The notes: generated by a model from the letters alone, not told the origin. A DNA stretch of 16,971 nt from an uncultured Campylobacter sp. (GCF_963526985.1 NZ_CAURPW010000021.1:1-16971); one strand, 5' to 3'; shown: positions 5,558 through 13,704, numbered from the stretch's first letter. Made by a program: numbers and translations.

Positions 5558-6418
5558 TTATTTTAGCTCAAGGTATGTTTGGTAGGCGTCTTTAACGGCA
5601 TTATGAAATTCATTGCGTTTAATCGGCATTGCTATGCCCAGTCCTAAAATATCGCTTAGAGCCAATAATGCCTCCTGTGTATCCCAAAATCCGGTTATCG
5701 TCTCGATGTCTCTTTCCGATTGAGCATAACCGCGCAAAAGAGGGATTAGCGATATTATCTCATCAAAAGTTAAGGCCCCCTGCGTGAGCGTGTAAAGAGT
5801 GGGCATAACATCGTTTTTTATTTCAATATCAAATAAAATTTTAAGGCTTTCTGGGTCTTTATTGTCTGCTTCAAAATAACAATCAAAAAGCAAATCAGCC
5901 AATAAGTCGCAAGCGAATTCTGCACTATCTCCGCGCCTAAAAAATTCTTTCTTTACTCCTATTCTTTTTAAAAAATTTGGGATACTGTCTTTAAAAAAAT
6001 GCTTCTCGATAATTTCTTTTTGGAGTTTATTAAGCCTTTTTAAATCGTTTAAAATTTTCTTGCTTTTCATCTCGCCTCTTTTGCAATTTGTTACCTCATC
6101 GCTAATCATATCTATTAAAGCAATAAAAACAACTTCTTTTATATCGTTGCGATTATCCGTATCAAAATACGGCGTGCAAATTTCATTTAAGGCGTTGTCT
6201 AGTTTCTCTAAAGTGTCCGCGCTTACCTTTTCTATGTCGGTTTTTTTAATACCTTGTAAAAAAATATTTAGCCTCTTGCACGATATTAAGAATTTTAACA
6301 TTTCGGCGTTAAATGCAAAGCTACACCCTAATGAAACGTTTTTTAATTTGTCCGCATCGATAAAAGCCAAAAGTTCATCAACGATAGAATTCTCATGTTG
6401 CTTTAGCTTTTTTGCCAT
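5558..6418 (-). CDS. Unknown 286-aa protein, probable cargo
   Basis: I recognise no family. The protein is soluble-looking, mostly helical, rich in Lys, Asn, Asp and Ile, with no signal peptide, no Walker motif and no obvious nuclease or Toxin/HEPN motif. Visible features are repeated Leu/Phe-rich helices (IVDELLAFIDADKL, EMLKFLISCKRLNIFL), a basic middle (KSKKILNDLKRLNKLQKEII, about 119-138) and a C-terminal helical bundle. Its ATG lies two bases after the integrase stop, with AGGAG inside the integrase 3' end, so translation is coupled to int. Its A/T-rich codons differ from the flanking replication genes, which suggests separate acquisition. The slot between int and alpA is a usual place for accessory genes (defence, superinfection exclusion, recombination directionality), but I cannot choose among these. 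Confidence 0.8.
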   Translation of the reverse strand: MAKKLKQHENSIVDELLAFIDADKLKNVSLGCSFAFNAEMLKFLISCKRLNIFLQGIKKTDIEKVSADTLEKLDNALNEICTPYFDTDNRNDIKEVVFIALIDMISDEVTNCKRGEMKSKKILNDLKRLNKLQKEIIEKHFFKDSIPNFLKRIGVKKEFFRRGDSAEFACDLLADLLFDCYFEADNKDPESLKILFDIEIKNDVMPTLYTLTQGALTFDEIISLIPLLRGYAQSERDIETITGFWDTQEALLALSDILGLGIAMPIKRNEFHNAVKDAYQTYLELK

Positions 6419-6420
6419 CT

Positions 6421-7663
6421 TTATCGCTCCTCATCTCTCAAATTTAGTATAAATCCGCTCCACCACTCAAAGAGCCCTCTAAGCTCGTTTAAAAAGGTTG
6501 CTTTTTCGCTGTATGATAGCTCTACCCTGTCGCCGTGCAGATGGTCTAACGCCTTGTTGATTGCTTCCGTGCTGGTTTTGTGTTGCTCTCGGTAGTTGTA
6601 AACGGCTGTTTTGAATATGCCTCTAAGGCTATGAGCCGTTATTATCCGCCCGGTATCTCTATCGTAAAATTCAAACTCTTTAATGGTTTTTGTAGGCGTA
6701 TCTTTGTGGATCGGATTTTTGTAGCTCGTATTCATAAAGATATACGGGTAGGCTTTAAATTCTCGCTCCTGCTCTCTTAGGATACTATTAACCTCATCGC
6801 TTAGAGGCAAGATAAAAGCCCCTAGCGATTTATTCTTATTCTTTTGTAGCTCTCTTGGTATTGTTAAAAGTTTCTTGTCAAAATCCACATATTCCCACTT
6901 TAAAAGCGTAAGCGGTGCGACCCTCAAAGGAATATGCAGGGCAAATTTTAAAATATTGCGCGTGCTAAGAAAAAACGGATAATCGTAAATTTTATTAATA
7001 AACGCCCTTAAGTCCTCTATCTCGGTAAGCTTGCCGTAGTGCTCCGTCTCTTTATTTATGATGATCGCCTTTGCCTGAATATTCGAGATGATATTAAAAT
7101 ACGTGTAGCCTTTTGGTGGCGTAATGAAATATGTTATTTAATAGCTGGTGCTGTATTTGCGCGGTTTGAGGCGTTTCTTTGCCTATCTGTTCTAATATTT
7201 GCGCTATCTCGCCGTGATTTATGCTTTTGATAGCTCTATCCCCTATAAGAGGCGTAATATGATTATTTATACGGTTTGCTTTGGTTTGTAGTGTTTTTGG
7301 CAGCACTCGCATTTTTTCAAGCTCCAGCCACTCGTTAAATACTTTGCTAAACGTTTGCTTATGGTCGCTTTGTCTTTGCTCTCTTACCTGCTTTTTGTGC
7401 TCTTTTGGGCTTATGCCTTGCGATATTAGGCTTTTGTATTCCGCCCTTAGCTCTCTTGCTCTTGCTAAGGTAATATCCGGATAAAGCCCAAAGCCTACGC
7501 TACATTTTTTACCGCTTGCCGGGTCTATGTAATAAAATACCCACCTTTTCACGTCTTTAGAGGTAATAAGTATCGCTAAGCCTCCGCCGTCGGTCAATGA
7601 GTAGTCTTTTTCTTTCTTGATTGCTTTGCGTATTTGCGTATCTTTTAAAATATCTATTGCCAT
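6421..7663 (-). pseudogene. P4-type tyrosine integrase, split by one frameshift
   Basis: The 5' part (7663 to the stop at 7094) encodes 189 aa: the DUF4102-type N-terminal arm-binding domain (KDYSLTDGGGLAILITSKD through the FGLYPDITLARARELR motif) and most of the core-binding domain, ending NNIFHYATKRLHVF-stop. The rest is one frame over: reading on after one base fewer in the A-run at 7096-7099 gives NIISNIQAKAI and then the whole catalytic domain to 6421. Catalytic residues are all present: R in HIPLRVAPL, H-x-x-R in ITAHSLRGIF, H in ALDHLHGDR, and Y in ELSYSEKA. Repaired length would be about 413 aa, normal for P4 integrases. Start ATG 7663 has GGGG upstream. It lies beside tRNA-Phe and points away from it, as expected. 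The element may be locked in, or the frameshift may be a sequencing error. Confidence 0.85.
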
Positions 7664-7915
7664 TTTAGCCCCTAAAATACGATATTTAAAAGCGTTTTGG
7701 AACATTTAGGGTTTTTAAAAAACGGCACATTTTGGAACATTGGGGATTTTTTGGCTCATAAAAATGCTCTCAATGTTCCGTGAGTGTTCCAAAAATCTCT
7801 GGATTGCATTATATTTCATTGTAGCTTATTGGATTATAAATAGCTTAGAAATGCCGTATTTTAGGGCTTCTTTCGGTGCTGTTTGGATTGTATTATAGGG
7901 GGTTAAATAATAGAA
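7664..7915. other. Attachment-proximal zone between int and tRNA-Phe
   Basis: No gene. The zone holds four GGAACA-type motifs (7695-7794), two near copies of GGATTGNATTATA (7801-7813 and 7885-7897, one mismatch), and several TATAAT boxes on the minus strand (ATTATA at 7808, 7834 and 7892) that could drive int. The junction with the tRNA should be one attachment site. No second copy of the tRNA 3' end was seen elsewhere in the window. Confidence 0.5.
7695..7794. repeat. Four TTTTGGAACA(TT) motifs, candidate arm sites
   Basis: TTTTGGAACATT occurs exactly at 7695-7706 and 7730-7741. Inverted forms are AATGTTCC at 7772-7779 and TGTTCCAAAA at 7785-7794. Two direct plus two inverted copies between an integrase start and the attachment tRNA fit integrase arm-type or excisionase sites. 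Confidence 0.6.
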
Positions 7916-7991
7916 TGGTGGTTAGAGGCAGAATCGAACTGCCGACACGCAGATTTTCAGTCTGCTGCTCTACCGACTGAGCTATCCAACC
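7916..7991 (-). tRNA. tRNA-Phe (anticodon GAA)
   Basis: A full cloverleaf on the minus strand. The acceptor stem GGTTGGA pairs with TCTAACC, the D-arm is GCTC...GAGC, and the anticodon stem is CAGAC around TGAAAAT, giving anticodon GAA. The T-arm is GGCAG-TTCGATT-CTGCC, and CCA is encoded at 7918-7916. Its 3' end borders the integrated element and is the likely attB, with the tRNA kept intact by the element's copy of the 3' segment. Confidence 0.96.
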
Positions 7992-8013
7992 ACGCCTTAA
8001 ATAAAGAAATGTG

Positions 8014-8019
8014 ATTTTA
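8014..8019 (-). promoter_or_regulatory. Candidate -10 box for tRNA-Phe
   Basis: ATTTTA on the plus strand reads TAAAAT on the minus strand, 22 bases before the tRNA 5' end. No -35 hexamer is clear. Confidence 0.35.
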
Positions 8020-8136
8020 GCTATTTGATACTTAAATTTCGGTTAAAGACTCAAAATTCGGCGTATTTTTAAAATACAAAACTTATTTTTAAAGGCAGTC
8101 GCTCAAATTTAGCGCCTTTGCGGTGCGCGCGTCGCG

Positions 8137-9399
8137 TCAAATTTGTAAATTTAAGATCGCTTTTTTAAATTCATCACCGCGCTCTACGTAGCTGCTAAAC
8201 TGATCTAAGCTCGCTGCAGCAGGGCTTAAAAGCGCTATTTCGTCCAAATTTTCGCTATTTGCGCTAGTTTTTGTGACTCCGTCAAATTTAAAACGTTTAT
8301 CTATCTCGCCGACTGCGACGTTTAAAAATTCGCATTTTACGGCAGGGATTTTAAACTCGCCCGCAAGCGTCATCAGTTTGTCCGTATTTGAGCCGATAGC
8401 GTAAATTTGTGCCTTAGCGCCGCGCAAGGCTTCAAAAAGCGGCCGCATATCCACGCCCTTATCGTCGCCGCCTAAAATCAAATGCAAAAATTTGCCCTCG
8501 TATCGCTTTACGGCTTGTATGCTCGCGTCGATGTTGGTCGCCTTCGTGTCGTTGACCCACGTCCTGCCGCGCGCGTCGCATAGCTCCTCGAGCTTGTTGC
8601 CCTCGATGACAAAGCCGTTTAAAAGCTCTACATCGCACCTATCAAGCAAAATTTTTTGGATAGTAAGCGCCAAAAGAGCGTCCATTAAAAACGGCGTTTT
8701 AAAGGCGATATCGCTTAAATTTACCCCGCAAAACCGGGCCAAATCCGCCTCATTTTCGTAGCTTATCACCTTTGCTTTAGTCGGCGTCTGGGCGTAAATT
8801 TTAGGCAGGATCGCGACAGTGTTTTCGCCCATCATAGCTAGCGGTTTTAGTTTGGCGCGCTCATACTGCGCAAAGTCGCCGTGCCAGCTTAGGTGATCTG
8901 GCGTGATAGGCAAAAGCGCGTAGATGCCGGGCGTCGCTGCGTTCGTGTAGTGCATCGTAAAGGAGCTGGTTTCAAGCACCCAAATTTTGGCGTTTGGGTC
9001 CAGGTCTGCGAGCGGAACTCCGACGTTGCCGCCCATTGCCGAGCCGTAGCGCGCCAGCAGGTGCTGCGTCATCTTCGTCGTCGTGGTTTTGCCGTTCGTG
9101 CCGCTGATCCAGACGGTAAAGGGCATTTTGTCGCCGTAAATTTTGTAAAAATAGTCGTACTCGCTGGTGAGATTTTGCGCTTTTTTAACCAGCTCGTGGC
9201 TCGGCGGGAAGCCGGGGCTTGGGATCTCTAAGCCGCTTTTTTCGGGTATGAAAAGGTTTGGCGGCAGTAGGGCGTTGCCCCATTCGTCGTTTGAGATCTC
9301 GCTAAATTTATCGTCGTAGACGTCCCAGCCGCCCTCTTTGCCGAAGTTTTTTGCGATCGCGCGCGTCGTGCCGCCGTAGCCAAATAGCGATTTTCTCAT
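8137..9399 (-). CDS. murD: UDP-N-acetylmuramoyl-L-alanine:D-glutamate ligase
   Basis: A 420-aa cytoplasmic Mur ligase that adds D-Glu to UDP-MurNAc-L-Ala using ATP. The N-terminal nucleotide-binding part starts RKSLFGYGGTTRAIA; the ATP loop SGTNGKTTTTKM is at about 99-110. The central domain has ETSSFTMHY and the TPDHLSWHGDFAQYERAK motif with the conserved His and the Lys that is carbamylated in the family. The C-terminal domain has the TNIDASIQAV motif and an SPAAASLDQFSSYVERG segment. Length is a little below the about 440-450 aa of E. coli MurD, the short N-terminus being usual in epsilonproteobacteria. SD AAGGAG precedes ATG 9399, and the gene sits 12 bases after the acidic unknown gene in the mraY-led operon. 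Confidence 0.96.
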   Translation of the reverse strand: MRKSLFGYGGTTRAIAKNFGKEGGWDVYDDKFSEISNDEWGNALLPPNLFIPEKSGLEIPSPGFPPSHELVKKAQNLTSEYDYFYKIYGDKMPFTVWISGTNGKTTTTKMTQHLLARYGSAMGGNVGVPLADLDPNAKIWVLETSSFTMHYTNAATPGIYALLPITPDHLSWHGDFAQYERAKLKPLAMMGENTVAILPKIYAQTPTKAKVISYENEADLARFCGVNLSDIAFKTPFLMDALLALTIQKILLDRCDVELLNGFVIEGNKLEELCDARGRTWVNDTKATNIDASIQAVKRYEGKFLHLILGGDDKGVDMRPLFEALRGAKAQIYAIGSNTDKLMTLAGEFKIPAVKCEFLNVAVGEIDKRFKFDGVTKTSANSENLDEIALLSPAAASLDQFSSYVERGDEFKKAILNLQI

Positions 9400-9411
9400 T
9401 TTTGCTCCTTT

Positions 9412-9930
9412 TTACGCCCTTTTACCCCATAAAATTTGCGTTATTTCCTCCGCGTCAAGCTCGGTCATTACGCCGTTTCGTTTGTGTCTGGTAAAAAGCT
9501 TAAAATCATAAGTATCTTTAAAATTTAGCTTTAAAAACTCGGTAAAATATCCGCCCTCACAAGCGAAATTCGGACGATCGTAAAACTCGTCCAAAAACTC
9601 GTCATCACTCTCTTGCGGCTCAAAACTCGTCATACGCTCCACGATCTCGCGCAGCTCGTCCTTTGTGATATCGGGCACGAGGCGAGGCTCCGGAAGCGCG
9701 ATATCAAAGGCCAAATTTTCAGCCCCGTCGGCCTCCCACCACTCCCACAGGTCAAATTTACTCATATCTTTGCCCGTGATCGCGTGCAGCTCGTTTTCTA
9801 GCTCGCGATATTTCTCGCCGCTCTCGTCGCCGTGTTCGTCGCAGTAGTCGGCGTAGACTAAAATTTTCTCCAAAATCCCGTCGTATCTTTTTCTAGCCGT
9901 CTCGTAATCCGGCTCTATCTGCGCTTTCAT
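9412..9930 (-). CDS. Acidic hypothetical protein between mraY and murD
   Basis: A 172-aa strongly acidic soluble protein (many Asp/Glu: DYCDEHGDESGEKYRELENE near residues 28-47) with no family I recognise. Features are an N-terminal helical part with Tyr/Asp repeats, the aromatic patch FDLWEWWEADG (about 60-70), and the C-terminal part EGGYFTEFLKLNFKDTYDFK. No signal peptide or membrane segment is seen. ATG 9930 is chosen over the TTG one codon upstream because AAGGAG lies six bases before it. It lies 19 bases after mraY and 12 before murD, so it is cotranscribed with peptidoglycan genes. That suggests, but does not show, a cell-wall or division link. Confidence 0.85.
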   Translation of the reverse strand: MKAQIEPDYETARKRYDGILEKILVYADYCDEHGDESGEKYRELENELHAITGKDMSKFDLWEWWEADGAENLAFDIALPEPRLVPDITKDELREIVERMTSFEPQESDDEFLDEFYDRPNFACEGGYFTEFLKLNFKDTYDFKLFTRHKRNGVMTELDAEEITQILWGKRA

Positions 9931-9949
9931 CAAGTTCTCCTTATTAAAT

Positions 9950-11014
9950 TTATCTGATTTTTAGCGCGGTCAGCGCGATTAAATTCGCCAAAACAGCGAT
10001 GAGCCAAAATCTCACGATGATCTTGTTTTCCACCCAGCCCTTTATCTCAAAATGATGGTGTATCGGCGCCATGAGAAAAATTCTCTTTTTAAAAATTTTA
10101 AAGCTTCCGACCTGCAAAATCACGCTCAAGGTCTCCATAACAAAGACGAAGCCGATGATGATGAGCAGGATTTCGTTTTTCGTCATCACGCCCATGAGGC
10201 CGATATATGCGCCTACGCTGAGGCTTCCGCTATCACCCATAAAAACCTCGGCCGGATGGCAGTTAAACCACAAAAATCCCATCAGCGAGCCGATCAGAGC
10301 GGCGGCCACGACGACCGTCTCGCCCACGCCCGCGATCTTGGGCAAAAGTAAATACGAACTAAACACCGCGTGTCCGCAGATGTAGGCAAATACGCCCAAA
10401 GTCAGCAGCGAAAACACCGCAGGCACCGTAGCTAGACCGTCTAGGCCGTCGGTTAAATTTACCGCATTTGAGGCTGCGACGATGACGAGCGTCCAAAACG
10501 CTACCGCAAAAACGCCCAGATCCAGCACCGCAAATTTGTAAAACGGTAGGTAAAATTTGCTCCCCAGCTCGCCATGCAAATACAGCATCGAAGAAACGGC
10601 CAGAGCGATTAAAATTTGCGCCGCGAGTTTGGCTCTAGGGCTTAGTCCGTCGTGGTTTTTGCCGCCTGAGATTTTGCGATAGTCGTCTTTAAACCCAAGC
10701 GCCGTAAAGCCTGCAAGACAGATAAGCGAGGCAAAGACGAAAACGTTATCTAGTCTCGCGCAGATCACGCTCGCCGCAAGTGCCGCTCCGATAAAGACGA
10801 GCCCGCCCATCGTCGGCGTTTTGGCCTTTTTTTGGTGCGTTTGCGGAGCTAGCTCGTAGATGGGCTGGGCGGCGTTTTTGGCCTTCGCCCACGCGATAAA
10901 TTTAGGCAGCGCCCAAACGGTCAAACAAAATGCAATGAAAAACGAAAAGCCCGCGCGAACGGTGATGTATTGAAAGATATTAAAATTTAACAGTTCATAA
11001 ATATAGTAAAACAT
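9950..11014 (-). CDS. mraY: Phospho-N-acetylmuramoyl-pentapeptide transferase
   Basis: A 354-aa integral membrane enzyme that transfers phospho-MurNAc-pentapeptide to undecaprenyl phosphate, making lipid I. About ten hydrophobic segments are visible, the first at about 22-44. Catalytic motifs are all present: FKDDYRK (D110, D111), NLTDGLDGLA at about 186-195, FMGDSGSLSVGAYIG at about 258-272, and the APIHHHFEIKGW His motif (319-321). Length equals the family norm. It is the first gene of the leftward mraY-unknown-murD unit and diverges from gpmI. Its SD (AAAGG) lies inside one arm of a small inverted repeat at 11018-11039. Confidence 0.97.
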   Translation of the reverse strand: MFYYIYELLNFNIFQYITVRAGFSFFIAFCLTVWALPKFIAWAKAKNAAQPIYELAPQTHQKKAKTPTMGGLVFIGAALAASVICARLDNVFVFASLICLAGFTALGFKDDYRKISGGKNHDGLSPRAKLAAQILIALAVSSMLYLHGELGSKFYLPFYKFAVLDLGVFAVAFWTLVIVAASNAVNLTDGLDGLATVPAVFSLLTLGVFAYICGHAVFSSYLLLPKIAGVGETVVVAAALIGSLMGFLWFNCHPAEVFMGDSGSLSVGAYIGLMGVMTKNEILLIIIGFVFVMETLSVILQVGSFKIFKKRIFLMAPIHHHFEIKGWVENKIIVRFWLIAVLANLIALTALKIR

Positions 11015-11017
11015 AAA

Positions 11018-11039
11018 AGCCTTTATTTTAAAAAAGGCT
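11018..11039 (-). promoter_or_regulatory. Inverted repeat covering the mraY Shine-Dalgarno
   Basis: AGCCTTT (11018-11024) and AAAGGCT (11033-11039) form a perfect 7-bp stem with an 8-base A/T loop. The mraY SD lies in the ATG-proximal arm, so in the leader RNA the stem would mask the ribosome site. It could equally be a terminator remnant or an operator. Confidence 0.4.
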
Positions 11040-11047
11040 AATTTTAG

Positions 11048-11053
11048 TATAAT
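11048..11053 (+). promoter_or_regulatory. -10 box upstream of gpmI
   Basis: TATAAT in the context TTTTAGTATAATGCCG, 41 bases before ATG 11094. It fits the Campylobacter housekeeping promoter with an A/T-rich upstream region and no -35 box. Confidence 0.65.
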
Positions 11054-11093
11054 GCCGTTAAAAAATATCTAAATTTAAGGCAAAAATTTAAAA

Positions 11094-12572
11094 ATGGCTC
11101 AAAAAACGATTTTGGTGATAACAGACGGCATCGGATATAATGAAAGTAGCGAATTTAACGCATTTGCGGCGGCAAAAAAGCCCACATACGACTGGCTGTT
11201 TAAAAACGTCCCAAACGCGCTCATAAAAACCTCGGGCCTAGCAGTGGGCCTACCCGACGGACAGATGGGAAACAGCGAGGTCGGGCACATGTGTATCGGC
11301 AGCGGGCGGGTTTTGTATCAAAATTTGGTAAAAATTTCGCTCGGTTTTGAAAACGGCGAACTAGCTAAAAGCGAAAAGCTTTTAAATTTGTTTAAAACCT
11401 GCAAGTGCGTCCACGTAGTCGGGCTTTACAGCGACGGAGGCGTGCACTCGCACATGAACCACTTTGACGCGATGTGTTCCCTTGCGGTCGCAAACGGTTG
11501 CGAAGTATGCGCTCACGCGATAACCGACGGCCGCGACGTAGGCCCAAAAAGCGGGCTGGCGTTCATAAAATCTCTGCAAGAAAAGGCGCAAAGCGGAGGC
11601 TTTAGGCTAGCTAGCGTTAGCGGTAGATTTTACGCGATGGACCGCGACAAGCGCTGGGAGCGGGTAAAAACGGCCTACGACGCGATGACGCGCGGAGAAA
11701 ATGCGCAAACCGTATCACCGCTAGAATACGTCATGCAAAGCTACGAGGCGGGCGTGACGGACGAGTTTATCGTGCCGGCTAGCTTTGGCGGGTTTGAGGG
11801 GATAGGCGAAAACGACGGCGTAATATTTATAAACTTTAGAAACGACCGCGTGCGCGAGATCGCGGCGGCTTTGGGCGATGAAAATTTTAGCGAATTCGCG
11901 CGCCCGTTCGTCGTCAAAAATCTACTCACGATGACCGAATACGACGCAAATTTCGCCTTTCCCGTGTTATTTGAAAACGAAAAGCTAAAAAATACCCTTG
12001 CCCAGGTCGTCGCAAACGCCGGCCTAACGCAGCTACACACCGCCGAGACCGAGAAATACGCGCACGTGACGTTTTTCTTTAACGGCGGCATCGAAGAACT
12101 CGCCCAAAACGAAACGAGAGTGCTGGTGCCAAGCCCTAAGGTTAAAACTTACGACGAAAAGCCCGAAATGAGCGCGCAGGCCGTGTGCGAAGCGGTGCTA
12201 AAAGGCATGGAGGACGGGCAGGATTTTATCGTTGTAAATTTCGCAAACGGCGATATGGTCGGGCACACGGGCGAATTTGACGCGGCGGTAAAGGCGGTCG
12301 AGGCCGTGGATACGGCGCTGGGACGCATCGTGGCAAAGGCAAAAGAGAAAAACTACGCGCTAATCATCACGAGCGACCACGGCAACTGCGAGCAGATGAG
12401 GGACGCGCAGGGTAATTTGCTAACCAATCACACGACTTTTGACGTATTTTGCTTCGTGATGAGCGAGGGCGTAAAGGCTGTAAAAGCGGGCGGTCTAAAC
12501 AATATCGCCGCGAGCGTTTTGGCGCTGATGGGTATCGAAAAACCCGCCGAGATGGACGAGGCGCTGTTTTAA
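11094..12572 (+). CDS. gpmI: 2,3-bisphosphoglycerate-independent phosphoglycerate mutase
   Basis: A 492-aa cytoplasmic Mn-dependent enzyme of the alkaline-phosphatase superfamily, interconverting 3- and 2-phosphoglycerate. The metal site starts at D11 (VITDGIGYNESS) and the phosphorylated Ser is S61 in GQMGNSEVGHM. The substrate domain has HAITDGRDVGPKSG, SGRFYAMDRDKRWERV and INFRNDRVREIA. The last metal motifs are NFANGDMVGHTGEFDAA and TSDHGNCEQM. Length is slightly below the usual 505-515 aa. It diverges from mraY, with fabG 54 bases downstream, and has its own -10 box at 11048. Confidence 0.97.
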   Translation: MAQKTILVITDGIGYNESSEFNAFAAAKKPTYDWLFKNVPNALIKTSGLAVGLPDGQMGNSEVGHMCIGSGRVLYQNLVKISLGFENGELAKSEKLLNLFKTCKCVHVVGLYSDGGVHSHMNHFDAMCSLAVANGCEVCAHAITDGRDVGPKSGLAFIKSLQEKAQSGGFRLASVSGRFYAMDRDKRWERVKTAYDAMTRGENAQTVSPLEYVMQSYEAGVTDEFIVPASFGGFEGIGENDGVIFINFRNDRVREIAAALGDENFSEFARPFVVKNLLTMTEYDANFAFPVLFENEKLKNTLAQVVANAGLTQLHTAETEKYAHVTFFFNGGIEELAQNETRVLVPSPKVKTYDEKPEMSAQAVCEAVLKGMEDGQDFIVVNFANGDMVGHTGEFDAAVKAVEAVDTALGRIVAKAKEKNYALIITSDHGNCEQMRDAQGNLLTNHTTFDVFCFVMSEGVKAVKAGGLNNIAASVLALMGIEKPAEMDEALF

Positions 12573-12590
12573 ATTTTATTAATATTTTGA

Positions 12591-12596
12591 TAAAAT
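12591..12596 (+). promoter_or_regulatory. Candidate -10 box upstream of fabG
   Basis: TAAAAT preceded by TTTTGA, 30 bases before the fabG ATG and just past the gpmI stop. A weaker match than the gpmI box. Confidence 0.4.
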
Positions 12597-12626
12597 GCGA
12601 TTTTACTTTAATAATTAAGGAAGAAA

Positions 12627-13370
12627 ATGAAATTTAGCGGAAAAAATGTACTAATCACGGGAGCTAGCCGCGGTATCGGCGCGCAGATAGCCAAAACTCT
12701 AGCGCAAATGGGACTAAAAGTCTGGATAAACTACCGCTCAAAGCCAGAAATCGCCGATGCATTGCAAGCTGAAATCGTAGCAAACGGCGGGCAGGCTGCG
12801 GTGATTAAATTTGACGCGACGGACGAGGACGAGTTTGTAAAAGCGATAAATTTGATCGCGGACGCCGACGGCGAGCTAAGTTATCTCGTAAATAACGCCG
12901 GTATAACAAACGACAAGCTCGCGCTTCGCATGAAGACGGAGGATTTTACCGGCGTGATAAACGCAAATTTAACCTCGGCTTTTATCGGATGTCGCGAGGC
13001 GCTAAAAGTAATGAGCAAAAAACGCTTTGGCGCCGTCGTAAACGTAGCTTCTATCGTAGGCGAGATGGGCAATGCGGGGCAAGCCAACTACGCTGCGAGC
13101 AAGGGCGGAATGATCGCGATGAACAAAAGTTTCGCCAAAGAGGGCGCGGCGAGAAACGTGCGCTTTAACTGCGTAACGCCGGGCTTCATCGAGACGGATA
13201 TGACGAGCGAGCTTGGCGACGAGATCAAAAAAACTTACAGTGACAACATCCCGCTAAAACGATTTGGAAGCGCTAGCGAAGTGGCCGAGGCCGTGGCGTT
13301 TTTGCTAAGCGATCACGCTAGCTACGTCACGGGTGAGACGCTAAAAATCAACGGCGGACTATACATGTAG
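12627..13370 (+). CDS. fabG: 3-oxoacyl-[acyl-carrier-protein] reductase
   Basis: A 247-aa short-chain dehydrogenase that reduces 3-oxoacyl-ACP with NADPH in fatty-acid elongation. The cofactor loop is TGASRGIG at 11-18, and NNAGIT at 89-94 supports the central sheet. The catalytic Ser142, Tyr155 and Lys159 lie in NVASIVGEMGNAGQANYAASK. The C-terminal GFIETDMTSEL and the final INGGLYM motif are FabG-typical. Length matches the family (about 245). AAGGAAG lies six bases before the ATG. It heads the fatty-acid group followed by acpP, fabF and accA. Confidence 0.96.
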   Translation: MKFSGKNVLITGASRGIGAQIAKTLAQMGLKVWINYRSKPEIADALQAEIVANGGQAAVIKFDATDEDEFVKAINLIADADGELSYLVNNAGITNDKLALRMKTEDFTGVINANLTSAFIGCREALKVMSKKRFGAVVNVASIVGEMGNAGQANYAASKGGMIAMNKSFAKEGAARNVRFNCVTPGFIETDMTSELGDEIKKTYSDNIPLKRFGSASEVAEAVAFLLSDHASYVTGETLKINGGLYM

Positions 13371-13410
13371 GCGCGTAAATTTTGCGTTTTTGCGAAATTT
13401 TAAGCTAAAA

Positions 13411-13416
13411 TATACT
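13411..13416 (+). promoter_or_regulatory. Candidate -10 box upstream of acpP
   Basis: TATACT within TAAAATATACTAAAAT, 36 bases before the acpP ATG. The 81-base fabG-acpP gap leaves room for a separate promoter, which would suit the high demand for ACP. Confidence 0.45.
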
Positions 13417-13451
13417 AAAATCACGAAATTTTTAATTTTTAGGAGAAGAAA

Positions 13452-13685
13452 ATGGCAGTATTTGATGACGTAAGAGACGTAGTGGTTGAGCAGCTAAGCG
13501 TGGCTCCGGATGCGGTAAAGCGCGAGTCTAAGATTATCGAGGATTTGGGCGCGGACTCGCTTGACGTGGTTGAGCTCGTTATGGCGCTTGAGGAGAAATT
13601 TGAAGTAGAGATACCTGATAGCGACGCCGAGAAACTAATCACTATAAACGACGTCGTAACCTACATCGAGAACCTAAATAAATAA
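13452..13685 (+). CDS. acpP: Acyl carrier protein
   Basis: A 77-aa, very acidic four-helix protein that carries growing acyl chains on a 4'-phosphopantetheine arm. The arm site is Ser36 in the invariant motif GADSLDVVELVMALEE. Helix 1 is at about 3-15 and the closing helix is INDVVTYIENLNK. Length is the family standard. A strong SD (AGGAG) precedes the ATG. It is the second gene of the fatty-acid group, with fabF starting 19 bases after its stop. Confidence 0.98.
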   Translation: MAVFDDVRDVVVEQLSVAPDAVKRESKIIEDLGADSLDVVELVMALEEKFEVEIPDSDAEKLITINDVVTYIENLNK

Positions 13686-13704
13686 GTTTTTGCAAGGAGT
13701 AGCC

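Noticed and set aside
6421..6927. Separate 168-aa gene for the integrase C-terminal half
   Set aside because: Its first in-frame start is a TTG inside the conserved LRVAP motif with no SD. The frame continues upstream to the frameshift, so it is the second half of one broken gene.
1..7000. Second attachment site (duplicate of the tRNA-Phe 3' end)
   Set aside because: I looked for the T-arm and acceptor sequence and found no copy. The far end must lie outside the window or be too diverged.
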